This document shows positions 26,164 to 34,905 of a stretch of 49,394 nucleotides of DNA, piece after piece. Each line of letters starts with the position of its first letter. Position 1 is the first letter of the stretch. The position numbers were made by a program, and so were the translations under genes. The stretch spans positions 1 to 49,394 of the forward strand of contig VGXU01000014.1 in the NCBI GenBank assembly GCA_016873215.1, given 5' to 3'. Source of the DNA: Planctomycetota bacterium. GTDB taxonomy: Bacteria; Planctomycetota; Phycisphaerae; Sedimentisphaerales; Anaerohalosphaeraceae. The notes under the pieces are model-generated. The model worked only from the letters and a program-made list of their open reading frames with translations, did not search any database and was not told the DNA's origin.

Positions 26164-27738
26164 ATGAGAAAAATTTCAAGAAAACCAAAGAAAACATCTT
26201 TCCGGCGAATTGCCCCCCCCTCTTTTTTGAACGATAAAATGTCGCTGTACACGCTTGGAATTTTTGTTCTGATAACCGCATTTGCAATCGGATTTCGAAT
26301 TTTCAAGGGTGTAAAAACAGGCATTATTTACGACGAAGTGTACACGGTTGTCAATTTCGGGCAGCATTTTCGTGATGCTGTAACTCTTTACAAAAATCCC
26401 AATAACAATCATGTCCTTAATTCTATCCTGATTAATGCAGACAGAGTGCTCTTTGCCGGCCATGAATCGTTTTACCGCTATCATACGATCTTTTTCGGCG
26501 TATTATACTGTTTTTCGGTGATGTATCTGGTATGGACGCTGATCACGAGTCGTTTGCTTCGAATAGCCTTTGTCGCATTACTGACACTGCAATGGTTCGT
26601 CTTTGACCTTTCCTTTCTGGCCCGGGGTTATTCGATTGCACTGGCAGCGGTTTTCGGCGGGCTGGCGCTGCTTGTATGGCTGCTGAAGCGCAAGATTATG
26701 ACGTCTTCTATTTGGCTGCCGATAGCCATCCTGACGGCAATGAATTTTCTTGCCTTTGGGTCCATGCTGTCAGTACCGCTGTTGCTGGTTGTGATTAACG
26801 GATGTTATATCCTTCTGTTTTCATATCGTGTTTTTCCGGAAGCAGCAAAGCCGATCAGACAGATTGGGATTCATCTGGTCGTCGTTCCGATCAGTTCATT
26901 TCTGCCGCTGTTTTTGCTGTACCGGTTTATCTATCGAGATATTCTTGCAGCCCGAGACCTATTTGGAACAATATCGTCGCTGAGACAACATCTGCTGGAG
27001 GTGCTGTGGATTAATATGCTGGCCGACAGCCGGCGGTGGGCACAGGGTGTGTATATTTTATTTTTAACGCTGACGGCCGCGGCAATAGCCTGTGTGATTT
27101 ATAGTCTTATAAGGACGCGTCGGTTTCAGCAGGTCTCGTTTTTAAATCTCAAACAGCCGCAGTCATTTATCGTCTTTACGACCCTGTTGTTTTTCGCAGG
27201 CATGTATATGTATCGAAATATATTTAATATGTCTCTGGGATACCCTCGCAATGGAGTTTTTCTGATTCCGTTGTTTTTGCTGTCTTGCGGTATTATTCTG
27301 GATTCGGCGTGCGGATTGCCGGCCTCGGTCCGCTTACGCGCGGCTTGTGCGGGTTTTGCCTGCGTGGTAATCCTGATGCTGACCGCGGCAGCGCGTCCCA
27401 GTCCGTATACGGTCAAAGTTTCTACGTGGGAAATTCAAAGTCTCGCCAAGCCATTAGTTGGCGACCTGCGATCGATCGATCCATACCGCCACTGGAAGAT
27501 TGGCCTGACAAAACAAACCTGGCATATGAATTTGCCGCTGCAATATTATCAGCTCTGCGGATTTCCCGTGCAGCAGGCGAATGGAGATGATTTCGATGTG
27601 ATTGTCATACGCCATTCGGAAGCAGCCGCCGACTCATTTTATTATCGAAAAAAATTTTACGACAATTTTAATTGTCATGTTTTATTCAATCCTGCCTTGA
27701 TTCAGCAGTATTCATTAAATGAGAAAGCAGGACAATAG
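26164..27738 (+). CDS. GT-C-like polytopic membrane protein
   Basis: 524 residues. A basic N-terminus of 30 residues, then a helix and an exposed loop with IIYDEVYTVVNFGQHF and NPNNNHVLNSIL, then about ten helices and a C-terminal soluble part of 110 residues. The Asp-Glu in the first loop is where GT-C enzymes keep their catalytic acid, so it is probably a glycosyltransferase. Codons 17-19 run over a C8 tract (26213-26220); a base change there would force initiation at Met 26. Followed by a paralogous gene 17 bases on. Confidence 0.65.
   Translation: MRKISRKPKKTSFRRIAPPSFLNDKMSLYTLGIFVLITAFAIGFRIFKGVKTGIIYDEVYTVVNFGQHFRDAVTLYKNPNNNHVLNSILINADRVLFAGHESFYRYHTIFFGVLYCFSVMYLVWTLITSRLLRIAFVALLTLQWFVFDLSFLARGYSIALAAVFGGLALLVWLLKRKIMTSSIWLPIAILTAMNFLAFGSMLSVPLLLVVINGCYILLFSYRVFPEAAKPIRQIGIHLVVVPISSFLPLFLLYRFIYRDILAARDLFGTISSLRQHLLEVLWINMLADSRRWAQGVYILFLTLTAAAIACVIYSLIRTRRFQQVSFLNLKQPQSFIVFTTLLFFAGMYMYRNIFNMSLGYPRNGVFLIPLFLLSCGIILDSACGLPASVRLRAACAGFACVVILMLTAAARPSPYTVKVSTWEIQSLAKPLVGDLRSIDPYRHWKIGLTKQTWHMNLPLQYYQLCGFPVQQANGDDFDVIVIRHSEAAADSFYYRKKFYDNFNCHVLFNPALIQQYSLNEKAGQ
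26213..26220. repeat. C8 homopolymer inside a gene start
   Basis: Eight consecutive C within codons 17-19 of the GT-C-like gene starting at 26164. It is the second eight-base G/C run in the window. Confidence 0.85.
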
Positions 27739-27755
27739 TCGAGGATGACGCAGGC

Positions 27756-29591
27756 ATGGGAAAAAACGATATTCGAAAAAAAGCCAATCCAGGCAAAGTG
27801 AAACAATTTCAGATACACGGCGACCATTCGATTGAGTCGGTCGAGCGAATCAAACGGCTGGAATGGATTTTTATGGAATTGCTGCTGGCGGCCGGGATTT
27901 ATCTGTCGATAGCTTATTTCGGTCAGAAAGCAGTGCCGAATTCTGATTTTACGGCGTTTGTTCAGACCGGCGATGAAATCCTGCATTTCCGGATACCGTC
28001 CAGCTTCAAGCGCGTACCCCTGCTTGGGATTCTGCAAATTACTGTGAGCCGGTTCATATTCAACAGTCCGTATCCGATTCTGACCGGCGCGCTGGTTTTA
28101 AACGGAATACTCTATACCCTGAGTATTTTGCTGTTCTACAAGATCAGCCGGTTTTTTATTGCCCCGACAGGGTCCTTTTGTTTAAGTCTTTTGGCTTCGC
28201 TGAATCCCTGGGCGCTGGCGATGGTTGTGGACCCCATCGCGGAGACGGCCATCGTTTTCTTTGTGCTGCTGACATTGTACTTGATTTTTCTGCGGTCCCG
28301 GTGGTGTTACCTGGCGGCGATGCTGGCGTCAATGGTGCGCCATGAATGTTTCGGATTGATCGTCATCGCACTGCTATTCGACCTTTTTGACCGTCAACCC
28401 AAACGACAAAGGCTGATCGCATTTGGGTTGGCTTTTCTGGCGGCTGTACCGATGCTGCTCTGGATGATTGGAACAAAAGTGATGACAACAAATCCTGACA
28501 CCACTTATTTCAAACATTTTTTAAATGTGACGCACCGAAACGGTTTTGACTTTTTAAAAATGCTCTGGACAACATCATTTTCATCGCTGCTTCAGTGGCC
28601 CGGGTGGATCCGGGCCATGCTGGTCGAGAGGCCGACAACGCAGCAGGCTGCCGATGCCGTCCGATCGCAAAATGATCTTTTAGGGTTCATTTGGAATATG
28701 GGTACGACAGGGCTTTTTGCCGCAGGCGTCGTCGGAGTTTTCGTGAAAAAGCAATGGCGATTTCTGGGTATCCTTTTATTCTGGGCGGGCTATGCAGGTA
28801 TCCACATGAGCCAGAGTGTGCTGATCGACCGCTACACGCTGCCGGCAGTTTGGCTGACACTGCTGACAGCCGCTTTTGGACTTAGCGCTGTTGCAGCCTT
28901 CCTGGCTGCTCGAATACCGCGAGGCATTCTGATGGCTGCTGCCGTAATTGGGGCTATATTTGCTTTTGGGTTTACGCTGCAATTATGGCCCGCAATCAAA
29001 ACGACAGCCAGAATCAGTTCGGCTTCAGGCAGCGTCGTATATGTCGGCCTTCTGCTGGCTGCGATCGGGCTGGTTAGCAGACAAATTCTCTGCCGCGGCA
29101 AAAATGCCTGGTCCGAGGGTTGTTTATTTATCATGATTGCTTTAATGATTGTGTCAAATCAGTTTTCTCTTGCGTTTCATCTGGGCAACGGAGATACCGA
29201 CATCGAGTTTAAACGACTTGCCGAATGGTATCTGCAAAACACCCAGCGCAATGAGAAGATGGTTACGACCCTGCCGGGGGTGGTCAATCTGTTTCTTCCG
29301 GAAAATCATAAGAATGCGATTCATACCGGCAATATCGCCGGAAAAAATCCTGCCGAATTCGCACAAAACTGTCGACAGCAGCAAATCGTGTACGTCGCAT
29401 GGGATTCACGGCTTGGATTTGCGGTAAAGGATTCTTATTACCAGGGCTGGGGTCTGGCGAAAATTCATCCGCTTGGCGGCGGAAAAGACGTCGGGCCGTT
29501 TCTATTCGTTACAAAAATTGAAGCCTCGAAGCAAAGATATATTAACCTGTACCGGTTGGATTATAATCTGATGAAGGAGTTCGGACTTTGA
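27756..29591 (+). CDS. GT-C-like polytopic membrane protein
   Basis: 611 residues. A charged cytoplasmic N-terminus (about 45 residues), a first helix, then a loop with SDFTAFVQTGDEILHFRIPSS bearing acidic residues, about eleven more helices, and a 150-residue C-terminal domain. The layout matches GT39/ArnT-like glycosyltransferases. It follows the previous GT-C-like gene by 17 bases in the same direction, so the pair forms an operon and may act one after the other on a lipid-linked glycan. Family assignment is from layout, not from a strong motif. Confidence 0.65.
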   Translation: MGKNDIRKKANPGKVKQFQIHGDHSIESVERIKRLEWIFMELLLAAGIYLSIAYFGQKAVPNSDFTAFVQTGDEILHFRIPSSFKRVPLLGILQITVSRFIFNSPYPILTGALVLNGILYTLSILLFYKISRFFIAPTGSFCLSLLASLNPWALAMVVDPIAETAIVFFVLLTLYLIFLRSRWCYLAAMLASMVRHECFGLIVIALLFDLFDRQPKRQRLIAFGLAFLAAVPMLLWMIGTKVMTTNPDTTYFKHFLNVTHRNGFDFLKMLWTTSFSSLLQWPGWIRAMLVERPTTQQAADAVRSQNDLLGFIWNMGTTGLFAAGVVGVFVKKQWRFLGILLFWAGYAGIHMSQSVLIDRYTLPAVWLTLLTAAFGLSAVAAFLAARIPRGILMAAAVIGAIFAFGFTLQLWPAIKTTARISSASGSVVYVGLLLAAIGLVSRQILCRGKNAWSEGCLFIMIALMIVSNQFSLAFHLGNGDTDIEFKRLAEWYLQNTQRNEKMVTTLPGVVNLFLPENHKNAIHTGNIAGKNPAEFAQNCRQQQIVYVAWDSRLGFAVKDSYYQGWGLAKIHPLGGGKDVGPFLFVTKIEASKQRYINLYRLDYNLMKEFGL

Positions 29592-29626
29592 TTGAGTGCC
29601 TTGAAAAACGGCTCTGTCAGCAAGCA

Positions 29627-30691
29627 TCATAAACAGCGTCGGATGTTATCGCTGCCGGGGGAAGGAATAATGCCTCGTTCGGTAATAATGGCGGTAATAT
29701 CTCCGGCGTCAGTCACGTCAAAAGCGGGATTATAAACCGCGATATTTTCCGGCGATGTGGTCTGTCCCGCAAAGCCGCGAACTTCATCGCCCTTGCGCTG
29801 CTCAATCGGGATATGGGAGCCGTCGGGGATGGATAAATCAAATGTGCTGGATGGGGCCGCAACATAAAACGGCACACTAAAACACCGGCACAAAATACTC
29901 AGGCTCAGTGTGCCGATTTTATTGGCGGTATCGCCGTTGGCTGCGATACGGTCGGCGCCAGCGAATACCGCGGCGATTTTGTCCGCTTTCATCAGACCAG
30001 CGGCCATGTTGTCGCAAATCAGCACCGCTGAAATGCCGGCCCGTGTCAGTTCCCATGCGGTAAGCCTTGCCCCCTGCAGCAGCGGGCGGGTTTCATCGAC
30101 ATACACGGTGAATTTTTTACCCTGCTGATGCGCCAGATACATTGGAGCCAGAGCGGTGCCGATGCCCGCCGTAGCCAAAGCCCCGGCGTTGCAATGGGTC
30201 AGAATCGCTTTGCCGTCCGGAATAAACGACTGGCCGTTTCGGCCGATAGCGAAGCACATTTCTTTGTCCTCGTTTTCAATGACCCTGGCTTCGTTAAGAA
30301 GGATTTGGCGGAGTATGCCGGCTTGTGCAGCCGGGTTGTCGGCGGCGAATTGAGCGGCGGTTTTTTTCATCCGCTCCAGCGCCCAGAACAGATTGACTGC
30401 GGTAGGGCGACTGGCCGCCAGATAGTTGGCGGTTTTTTCCATCTGCTCCAGCGCCTGTAGAAGCGGCGCATTGCCGGGCAACTGCCGCAATCCGAGGCAA
30501 ATTCCGTAAGCCGCGGCGACGCCGATAGCCGGCGCCCCGCGAACGGCCAGCGTGACAATCGCCTCAAACAGCGTCTGCGGGTTTTCGCATCGCAGGTATT
30601 CCATCCGCTGCGGCAGGAGCCGCTGGTCAATCAACTCCAGCATGCCGTCGCAGCCGCCGATCCATCGCAGTGTTTCAAAACCGAGATTCAT
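29627..30691 (-). CDS. mtnA: S-methyl-5-thioribose-1-phosphate isomerase
   Basis: Converts methylthioribose 1-phosphate to methylthioribulose 1-phosphate in the methionine salvage pathway. 354 residues, normal length. Signatures: VRGAPAIGVAAAYG, catalytic Cys in LTHCNAGALATAG, YVDETRPLLQGARLTAWEL, catalytic Asp in ICDNMAAGLM, GADRIAANGDTANKIGT, and the YNPAFDVT end. The frame extends 12 codons upstream to a TTG, but the alignable N-terminus begins at the ATG at 30689-30691. No other salvage gene is nearby. A decayed copy of its 3' end lies at 23863-24060. Confidence 0.95.
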   Translation of the reverse strand: MNLGFETLRWIGGCDGMLELIDQRLLPQRMEYLRCENPQTLFEAIVTLAVRGAPAIGVAAAYGICLGLRQLPGNAPLLQALEQMEKTANYLAASRPTAVNLFWALERMKKTAAQFAADNPAAQAGILRQILLNEARVIENEDKEMCFAIGRNGQSFIPDGKAILTHCNAGALATAGIGTALAPMYLAHQQGKKFTVYVDETRPLLQGARLTAWELTRAGISAVLICDNMAAGLMKADKIAAVFAGADRIAANGDTANKIGTLSLSILCRCFSVPFYVAAPSSTFDLSIPDGSHIPIEQRKGDEVRGFAGQTTSPENIAVYNPAFDVTDAGDITAIITERGIIPSPGSDNIRRCL

Positions 30692-30807
30692 AGGTGTTTG
30701 TTTAGCATAATATGCCCCCGGAATCAATACTATCCTTGTTTTTACGGCGTTTTTGCGGAGGTAAAATCCTCTTTAATTTTTTCTTTGCTTTTCGGTTTGC
30801 GCCGATT

Positions 30808-30813
30808 TACAAT
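30808..30813 (+). promoter_or_regulatory. -10 box just before cobO
   Basis: TACAAT ends seven bases before the ATG at 30821, with TTGCTT 17 bases upstream (30785-30790). No ribosome site follows, so the mRNA may be leaderless. Confidence 0.4.
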
Positions 30814-30820
30814 TCCCTGT

Positions 30821-31360
30821 ATGGAAAAGGGCTTTGTGCATATTTATACCGGCGACGGCAAAGGCAAAACGACCGCCGCATTCGGCCTGGCCCTGCGGGC
30901 CGCAGGTCATGGGGCCAGAGTGTTGATTTACCAGTTCCTTAAACCCAGCTCGCTCGACCTCGGCGAACGGGGAGCGCTGAGAAAGGGCGTCGAAGGCATC
31001 ACGGTGCGTTCATTGGATGAGCCGTGGGATATGTTTGAAACGTCGGGCAATACCCCGGCGCTGGACCGGGTCAAGAAAGCCATCAGCCGGTCACTCCGGG
31101 AGATTGAAACCGCCGCACATGAGAAATACTACGATGTTATTGTTCTGGATGAAATTGTCTTTTGCTATGCCCGCGGTTTGGTGACACTGGAGGATATCGA
31201 AAAGGTCATCGAACATCGTGAAAAAGGCGTGGAAATCGTCATGACGGGGCGCGGGGCGACACGAAAATTAATCGCGCTGGCCGACTTAGTCACCGAAATG
31301 AAGCCCATCAAGCATCCCTTTGAAAAAGGCGTTGAGGCCCGCAAGGGCATTGAATTTTAA
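30821..31360 (+). CDS. cobO: Cob(I)yrinic acid a,c-diamide adenosyltransferase
   Basis: Adds the 5'-deoxyadenosyl group from ATP to cob(I)alamin or its precursors (BtuR/CobO/CobP family). 179 residues: the N-terminal P-loop GDGKGKTTA (11-19) with the family-specific YTG ahead of it, FLKPSSLDLGE, then VIVLDEIVFCYARGLV and VEIVMTGRGATRKLIALADLVTEM. The frame runs 41 codons further upstream into the mtnA intergenic region; the conserved start MEKGFVHIYTG marks the real beginning. Isolated from other cobalamin genes. Confidence 0.93.
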   Translation: MEKGFVHIYTGDGKGKTTAAFGLALRAAGHGARVLIYQFLKPSSLDLGERGALRKGVEGITVRSLDEPWDMFETSGNTPALDRVKKAISRSLREIETAAHEKYYDVIVLDEIVFCYARGLVTLEDIEKVIEHREKGVEIVMTGRGATRKLIALADLVTEMKPIKHPFEKGVEARKGIEF

Positions 31361-31388
31361 GATTGTAAATTGACCATTGTCGATTGTA
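31361..31388. repeat. Tandem heptamer tract 3
   Basis: Four contiguous 7-base units GATTGTA, AATTGAC, CATTGTC, GATTGTA. The tract begins on the base after the cobO stop codon. Confidence 0.8.
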
Positions 31389-31404
31389 AAATGGAGGCAT
31401 TACA

Positions 31405-32079
31405 ATGGCCGAAGAAAAGGAATCGCCGGACCGGTCCGTAAAACCCCACACCAGCAAATTAGCTATTGCGGCAGCGGTAATGGTTTGGATATTTATCCTA
31501 TTTCTGGTTTGGTGGATGTTGTATCATAGCACGTGTTGTCCACCCATCCGAGTTATCTGTGGTACGAAACTCAAAGGGCTTGGCACGGCGATGATAGTGT
31601 ATGCGAATGATTATGACAATCAGTTGCCGCCGGGGGACCAGTGGTGTGATTTACTGATTACTAAAGCGGATGTGTCTCCCAAATCGCTGGTCTGTCCGGA
31701 TTCGGATGCCGTCGAAGGTGAATCTTCATACGCGATGAATATCAATGTCGCCGGCAAAAAGAATACATTTCCGGCGGATGTAGTTTTGTTGTTTGAGACG
31801 GACGCCGGGTGGGATGGTGATTCGCGGACGATGCCTATTGCAAACCGCAGATTTTATTCTTTGTTTAAAGAAAGCGAGAAGGAGTATTACCGGGACAAAC
31901 GAGTTTATCCTCGCCGGTGGAACATGGCGGGCGGGCCGGAAATGCTGACGACACGTTATCACAAGGGCGAGGGATGCAATATTACTTTTGTTGACGGCCA
32001 TACCAGCTACATTCCTTCCAGCCAAATCCAAACACTTCGCTGGGATATAGATAAAACAGAGCCTAATAAGACTTATTAG
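31405..32079 (+). CDS. H-X10-DG membrane-anchored protein
   Basis: 224 residues. A basic N-terminus, one membrane helix (about 22-42, IAAAVMVWIFILFLVWWML), then a soluble domain with LKGLGTAMIVYANDYDNQLPP and a late RYHKGEGCNITFVDGHTSYIP. That ending resembles the H-X9-DG motif of prepilin-type processing-associated proteins common in Planctomycetota, but here ten residues separate His and DG. The FTLIE-type prepilin signal is absent, so it is a membrane-anchored relative rather than a true pseudopilin. GGAG lies before the ATG. Neighbours give no pathway. Confidence 0.7.
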   Translation: MAEEKESPDRSVKPHTSKLAIAAAVMVWIFILFLVWWMLYHSTCCPPIRVICGTKLKGLGTAMIVYANDYDNQLPPGDQWCDLLITKADVSPKSLVCPDSDAVEGESSYAMNINVAGKKNTFPADVVLLFETDAGWDGDSRTMPIANRRFYSLFKESEKEYYRDKRVYPRRWNMAGGPEMLTTRYHKGEGCNITFVDGHTSYIPSSQIQTLRWDIDKTEPNKTY

Positions 32080-32145
32080 GCGCGAGAACAAAAAAACATA
32101 ACTAACTATTTTGTAATCACTTATATAATATTTCAAGGAAAAGTT

Positions 32146-32183
32146 TTTTGTCCAATTTAACGCTGGCGTTAATTTGGACAAAA
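32146..32183. promoter_or_regulatory. 38-bp palindrome, operator candidate 1
   Basis: Two 18-base arms (32146-32163 and 32166-32183) with a single mismatch and a TG centre. The inner core is TTTAACGC-TG-GCGTTAA. It lies 39 bases before the ATG of the DUF4143 ATPase gene and could be an operator or a transcript hairpin; there is no T-run on the plus strand. Confidence 0.65.
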
Positions 32184-32194
32184 TATTTGACTTT

Positions 32195-32212
32195 TTTAAC
32201 ATTGATGTTAAA
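32195..32212. promoter_or_regulatory. 18-bp palindrome, operator candidate 2
   Basis: Perfect TTTAACAT-TG-ATGTTAAA, ten bases before the ATG of the DUF4143 ATPase. It shares the TTTAAC...TG...GTTAA pattern with the core of the upstream 38-bp palindrome; the two centres are 39 bases apart. Confidence 0.65.
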
Positions 32213-32221
32213 TTTTACATA

Positions 32222-33445
32222 ATGAAGATTCGTTATTTACAGCAGGCAATTGAAAAAATAGCCTTTGGCGGCCGGAAAATGGCGTTTGTATCCGGACCGA
32301 GACAGTGCGGCAAAACCACGCTGGGACGGATGCTGGCGGCAAGCCGTTCTGCAAGTCAATATTATAGCTGGGATGATATTGAGTTTCGCAGGCTCTGGAC
32401 GAAATCTCCAAAATCGGTTGTTCCGGAATCTCAGGATGTACCGCTTGTTATTCTTGACGAGATCCATAAAGACCGTACGTGGAAAAGAACACTCAAGGGA
32501 ATTTATGACACCATTCGGTTTGAAGAAAAACCCTGCGATTTTTTTATTACCGGCAGTTCCCGACTGAATGTCTATCGCCGGGGAAGTGACAGCCTGCTTG
32601 GGCGGTACTACTATTTCCGTCTGGCGCCGTTTTCGCTGCGCGAAATGCGAACACCAGAAGTTTTATCGCCGGACGAAGTGATTGATGGTCTTAAACATCG
32701 CAGTCTGTCGGCGGAATCGGAAAACATATCCAACCTGCAATCGCTGCTGCGTTACGGGCCGTTCCCGGAGCCGCTGTTCGGGCAGAATATAAACCAATGG
32801 CGCCTGTGGCGTCAAAATCGCCATGAAACGATTATCCGCGAAGATTTGCGAGACATCACCCGCAGCACGGAAATCGGTAAAATTGAAATGCTCGCGTCCA
32901 TTCTGCCTGATAAGGTCGCATCGCCTTTGAGCATCAATTCGCTGCGGCAGGATATTGAAGTCGGCCATCAAACCCTCCAGCGATGGCTTGGCTGGCTGAA
33001 AGAACTGTATTTTATTTTTGAGGTCAAACCCTGGCATCAAAAAATTCGCCGGTCGCTGAAAAAAGAGGGGAAGATTTATCTCTGGGATTACAGTGAAATT
33101 GAAAACCCCGGCGCACGTTTCGAAAATCTCGTCGCCGTCCATTTAATTAAAGCCTGCAATTACTGGACCGACATGGGGCAGGGAAAATTCGAGCTCTATT
33201 ATTTACGCAATAAAAGCAAGCTGGAAATCGATTTTCTGATTGTTCGCGACGGCAAACCGTGGCTGCCTATCGAGGTTAAACTGGGCGACGAAAGCCCCGC
33301 CGAGAATTGGCGATATTTTCTCCCTGAGTTAAATTGCCGGCTGGCATTGCAAATCACCGAAAAATCATGCTGGAAGCTCTATACCTCACAAGACACAGAT
33401 ATATTGGTTGCCGGTGCCGATGAGGTGCTGATGTATTTTGTGTAG
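32222..33445 (+). CDS. AAA-type ATPase with DUF4143 domain
   Basis: 407 residues. The N-terminal AAA_14 ATPase has Walker A SGPRQCGKTT near 24-33, Walker B VPLVILDEIHK, and sensor-like FITGSSRLNV. The C-terminal DUF4143 part has the nuclease-like strand pattern YYLRNKSKLEIDFLIVRDGKPWLPIEVKLG, whose D...E-K set resembles the PD-(D/E)XK fold. Such proteins are common and patchy among bacteria, of unknown function. Start at ATG 32222; the frame continues upstream through the palindromes, which is not plausible coding. It ends 22 bases from the tRNA gene. Confidence 0.85.
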   Translation: MKIRYLQQAIEKIAFGGRKMAFVSGPRQCGKTTLGRMLAASRSASQYYSWDDIEFRRLWTKSPKSVVPESQDVPLVILDEIHKDRTWKRTLKGIYDTIRFEEKPCDFFITGSSRLNVYRRGSDSLLGRYYYFRLAPFSLREMRTPEVLSPDEVIDGLKHRSLSAESENISNLQSLLRYGPFPEPLFGQNINQWRLWRQNRHETIIREDLRDITRSTEIGKIEMLASILPDKVASPLSINSLRQDIEVGHQTLQRWLGWLKELYFIFEVKPWHQKIRRSLKKEGKIYLWDYSEIENPGARFENLVAVHLIKACNYWTDMGQGKFELYYLRNKSKLEIDFLIVRDGKPWLPIEVKLGDESPAENWRYFLPELNCRLALQITEKSCWKLYTSQDTDILVAGADEVLMYFV

Positions 33446-33466
33446 AAATGTGACAAAGAAAGTAAT

Positions 33467-33537
33467 TGCGGGCGACCAGAATCGAACTGGCGTATCATGC
33501 TTGGGAAGCACGTATTCTACCACTGAACTACGCCCGC
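33467..33537 (-). tRNA. tRNA-Gly (anticodon CCC)
   Basis: 71-base cloverleaf: 7-bp acceptor stem GCGGGCG/CGCCCGC, D arm GTTC/GAAT, anticodon stem CGTGC/GCATG with loop TTCCCAA (anticodon CCC, reads GGG), T arm GCCAG/CTGGT with TTCGATT. CCA is not encoded and the discriminator base is A. No att-like duplication of the 3' end was seen nearby. Confidence 0.93.
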
Positions 33538-33596
33538 CAAAAGTTGACGGTTATCCTACTCAATCGCCTGCGATTTGTCAATAAAACGTGGAAATG

Positions 33597-33629
33597 AAAA
33601 AGACCTGCCTGTTAACCGGCTTTGTCTTT
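33597..33629 (-). terminator. Terminator overlapping end of wecA-like gene
   Basis: On the minus strand an outer AAAGAC/GTCTTT stem (33624-33629, 33599-33604) encloses a short GCC/GGC stem and is followed by T5. The outer stem overlaps the last codons of the gene ending at 33612. Confidence 0.45.
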
Positions 33630-34778
33630 TTCTTTTTTCTGCCGTGCCGCTCCTCGCAGCCCCTCCATTTTCAAAAATCCTTTTGCCCAGACAATCCACG
33701 CGGATGTCAGAACGACGACAATGTACACGATTACGGCATAGCGTGTACGAATTTGGCTCATCGCAATGCCAATAACGGCATACAGCCCGGCCAGCAGATA
33801 ACAAATAATAACCGCTTTTTTTAATGAGTATCCGCGGTCCATCAATTGGTCGTAGATATGTCCGCGGTCAGAGACAAACAAAGGGCGTTTATTGATAAGC
33901 CGCCGGACCAGCGCCGTTGCCGTATCCAGAATCGGCAGACCGAAAATCATTATTGACGCCATCCACCAGCGGGGAATATCTTCCGCAAATAAAATCATTA
34001 ACGTGGCAGAGACAAATCCGAGCAGAAGACTGCCCGCGTCCCCCATAAAAATTTTCGCCGGATGACGATTGAACGGCAAAAACCCCAGTACTCCGCCGGT
34101 TAATCCGAGACAAATAATCATTCGTACCGGGTCCCCCACATCGCTAAATCTCCAGGTGGAAAGATGTACCGCCAGAAACAACATGCCCATCGAAATAATG
34201 GCGGTGACCCCACCGCAAAGTCCGTCAAGGCCATCCAGAAGATTCAGTGAGTTGGTCGCTCCCAGAACAAAAAAGATGACGACGGGAATACTCAGTATCC
34301 ACTCCATCTGATTGGATAGCGTAAATCCCAGATGCGAAGTGGTAAAGTGCAGGCTGGGTTTAATTCCTACAAATAATAAAATAATTGCGGCCACAACCTG
34401 CCCGAGCATTTTCTGCCAGGGGAGAATATCGAGAATATCATCGACCAGCCCGACAAAACAGGCGATTGCCGCCCCGGCCAATATGCCCAGCAGCCAGCGT
34501 AAACAGGTTTCAAATTCCGGCTGTCCATAGATGATCTGAATTCCCGCCAGCACGCCTACCACCAGCCCTACGAGAATGCCCAACCCTCCCAGGTACGCTA
34601 CGGGTTCCTTATGGGTCTTAACTGTCGCGTCGGGTTTATCAACGATCCCCAGTTTCATGGCGATTTTCTTGCACAGCCAGGTTGCCGACAGCGAGAATAC
34701 CCACGAACTGACCAATACCGGCCAAAATTGTACAACCCAGCTTAGAGGTCTTTCCTTGCCGACAAAATTACTAAACAT
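33612..34778 (-). CDS. Polyprenyl-phosphate sugar-1-P transferase
   Basis: WecA/TagO/MraY-type enzyme that starts a lipid-linked glycan by joining a UDP-amino sugar phosphate to undecaprenyl phosphate. 388 residues, about eleven helices. Conserved: KTHKEPVAYLGGLGI, LVDDILD (metal Asp pair), ATNSLNLLDGLDGLCGG, and FMGDAGSLLLGF. The usual HIHH-type histidine motif reads DRGHIYDQLMDRG, so only the first His remains, as in several other lineages. It may supply the lipid carrier for the 16-30 kb glycan genes. It lies downstream of the hydrogenase operon on the same strand but beyond its terminator. Confidence 0.88.
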   Translation of the reverse strand: MFSNFVGKERPLSWVVQFWPVLVSSWVFSLSATWLCKKIAMKLGIVDKPDATVKTHKEPVAYLGGLGILVGLVVGVLAGIQIIYGQPEFETCLRWLLGILAGAAIACFVGLVDDILDILPWQKMLGQVVAAIILLFVGIKPSLHFTTSHLGFTLSNQMEWILSIPVVIFFVLGATNSLNLLDGLDGLCGGVTAIISMGMLFLAVHLSTWRFSDVGDPVRMIICLGLTGGVLGFLPFNRHPAKIFMGDAGSLLLGFVSATLMILFAEDIPRWWMASIMIFGLPILDTATALVRRLINKRPLFVSDRGHIYDQLMDRGYSLKKAVIICYLLAGLYAVIGIAMSQIRTRYAVIVYIVVVLTSAWIVWAKGFLKMEGLRGAARQKKEKDKAG

Positions 34779-34905
34779 AAATTTCCCAACTTCCCACTGA
34801 GTAATTCACTGGAGTATCCATGGTCGTCATTATATCGGACAACTCGTAATATTGTCTATCTTTTTCCCCTAAAACTTCAGAATTCGCAACGGACAGCCTT
34901 CGCAC

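Noticed and set aside
30698-30820. N-terminal extension of cobO from 30698
   Set aside because: The family begins with the MEKGFVHIYTG segment; the extension crosses the likely promoter.
33467-33537. tRNA-Gly as integration site of a mobile island
   Set aside because: No integrase gene and no repeat of the tRNA 3' end were found on either side.
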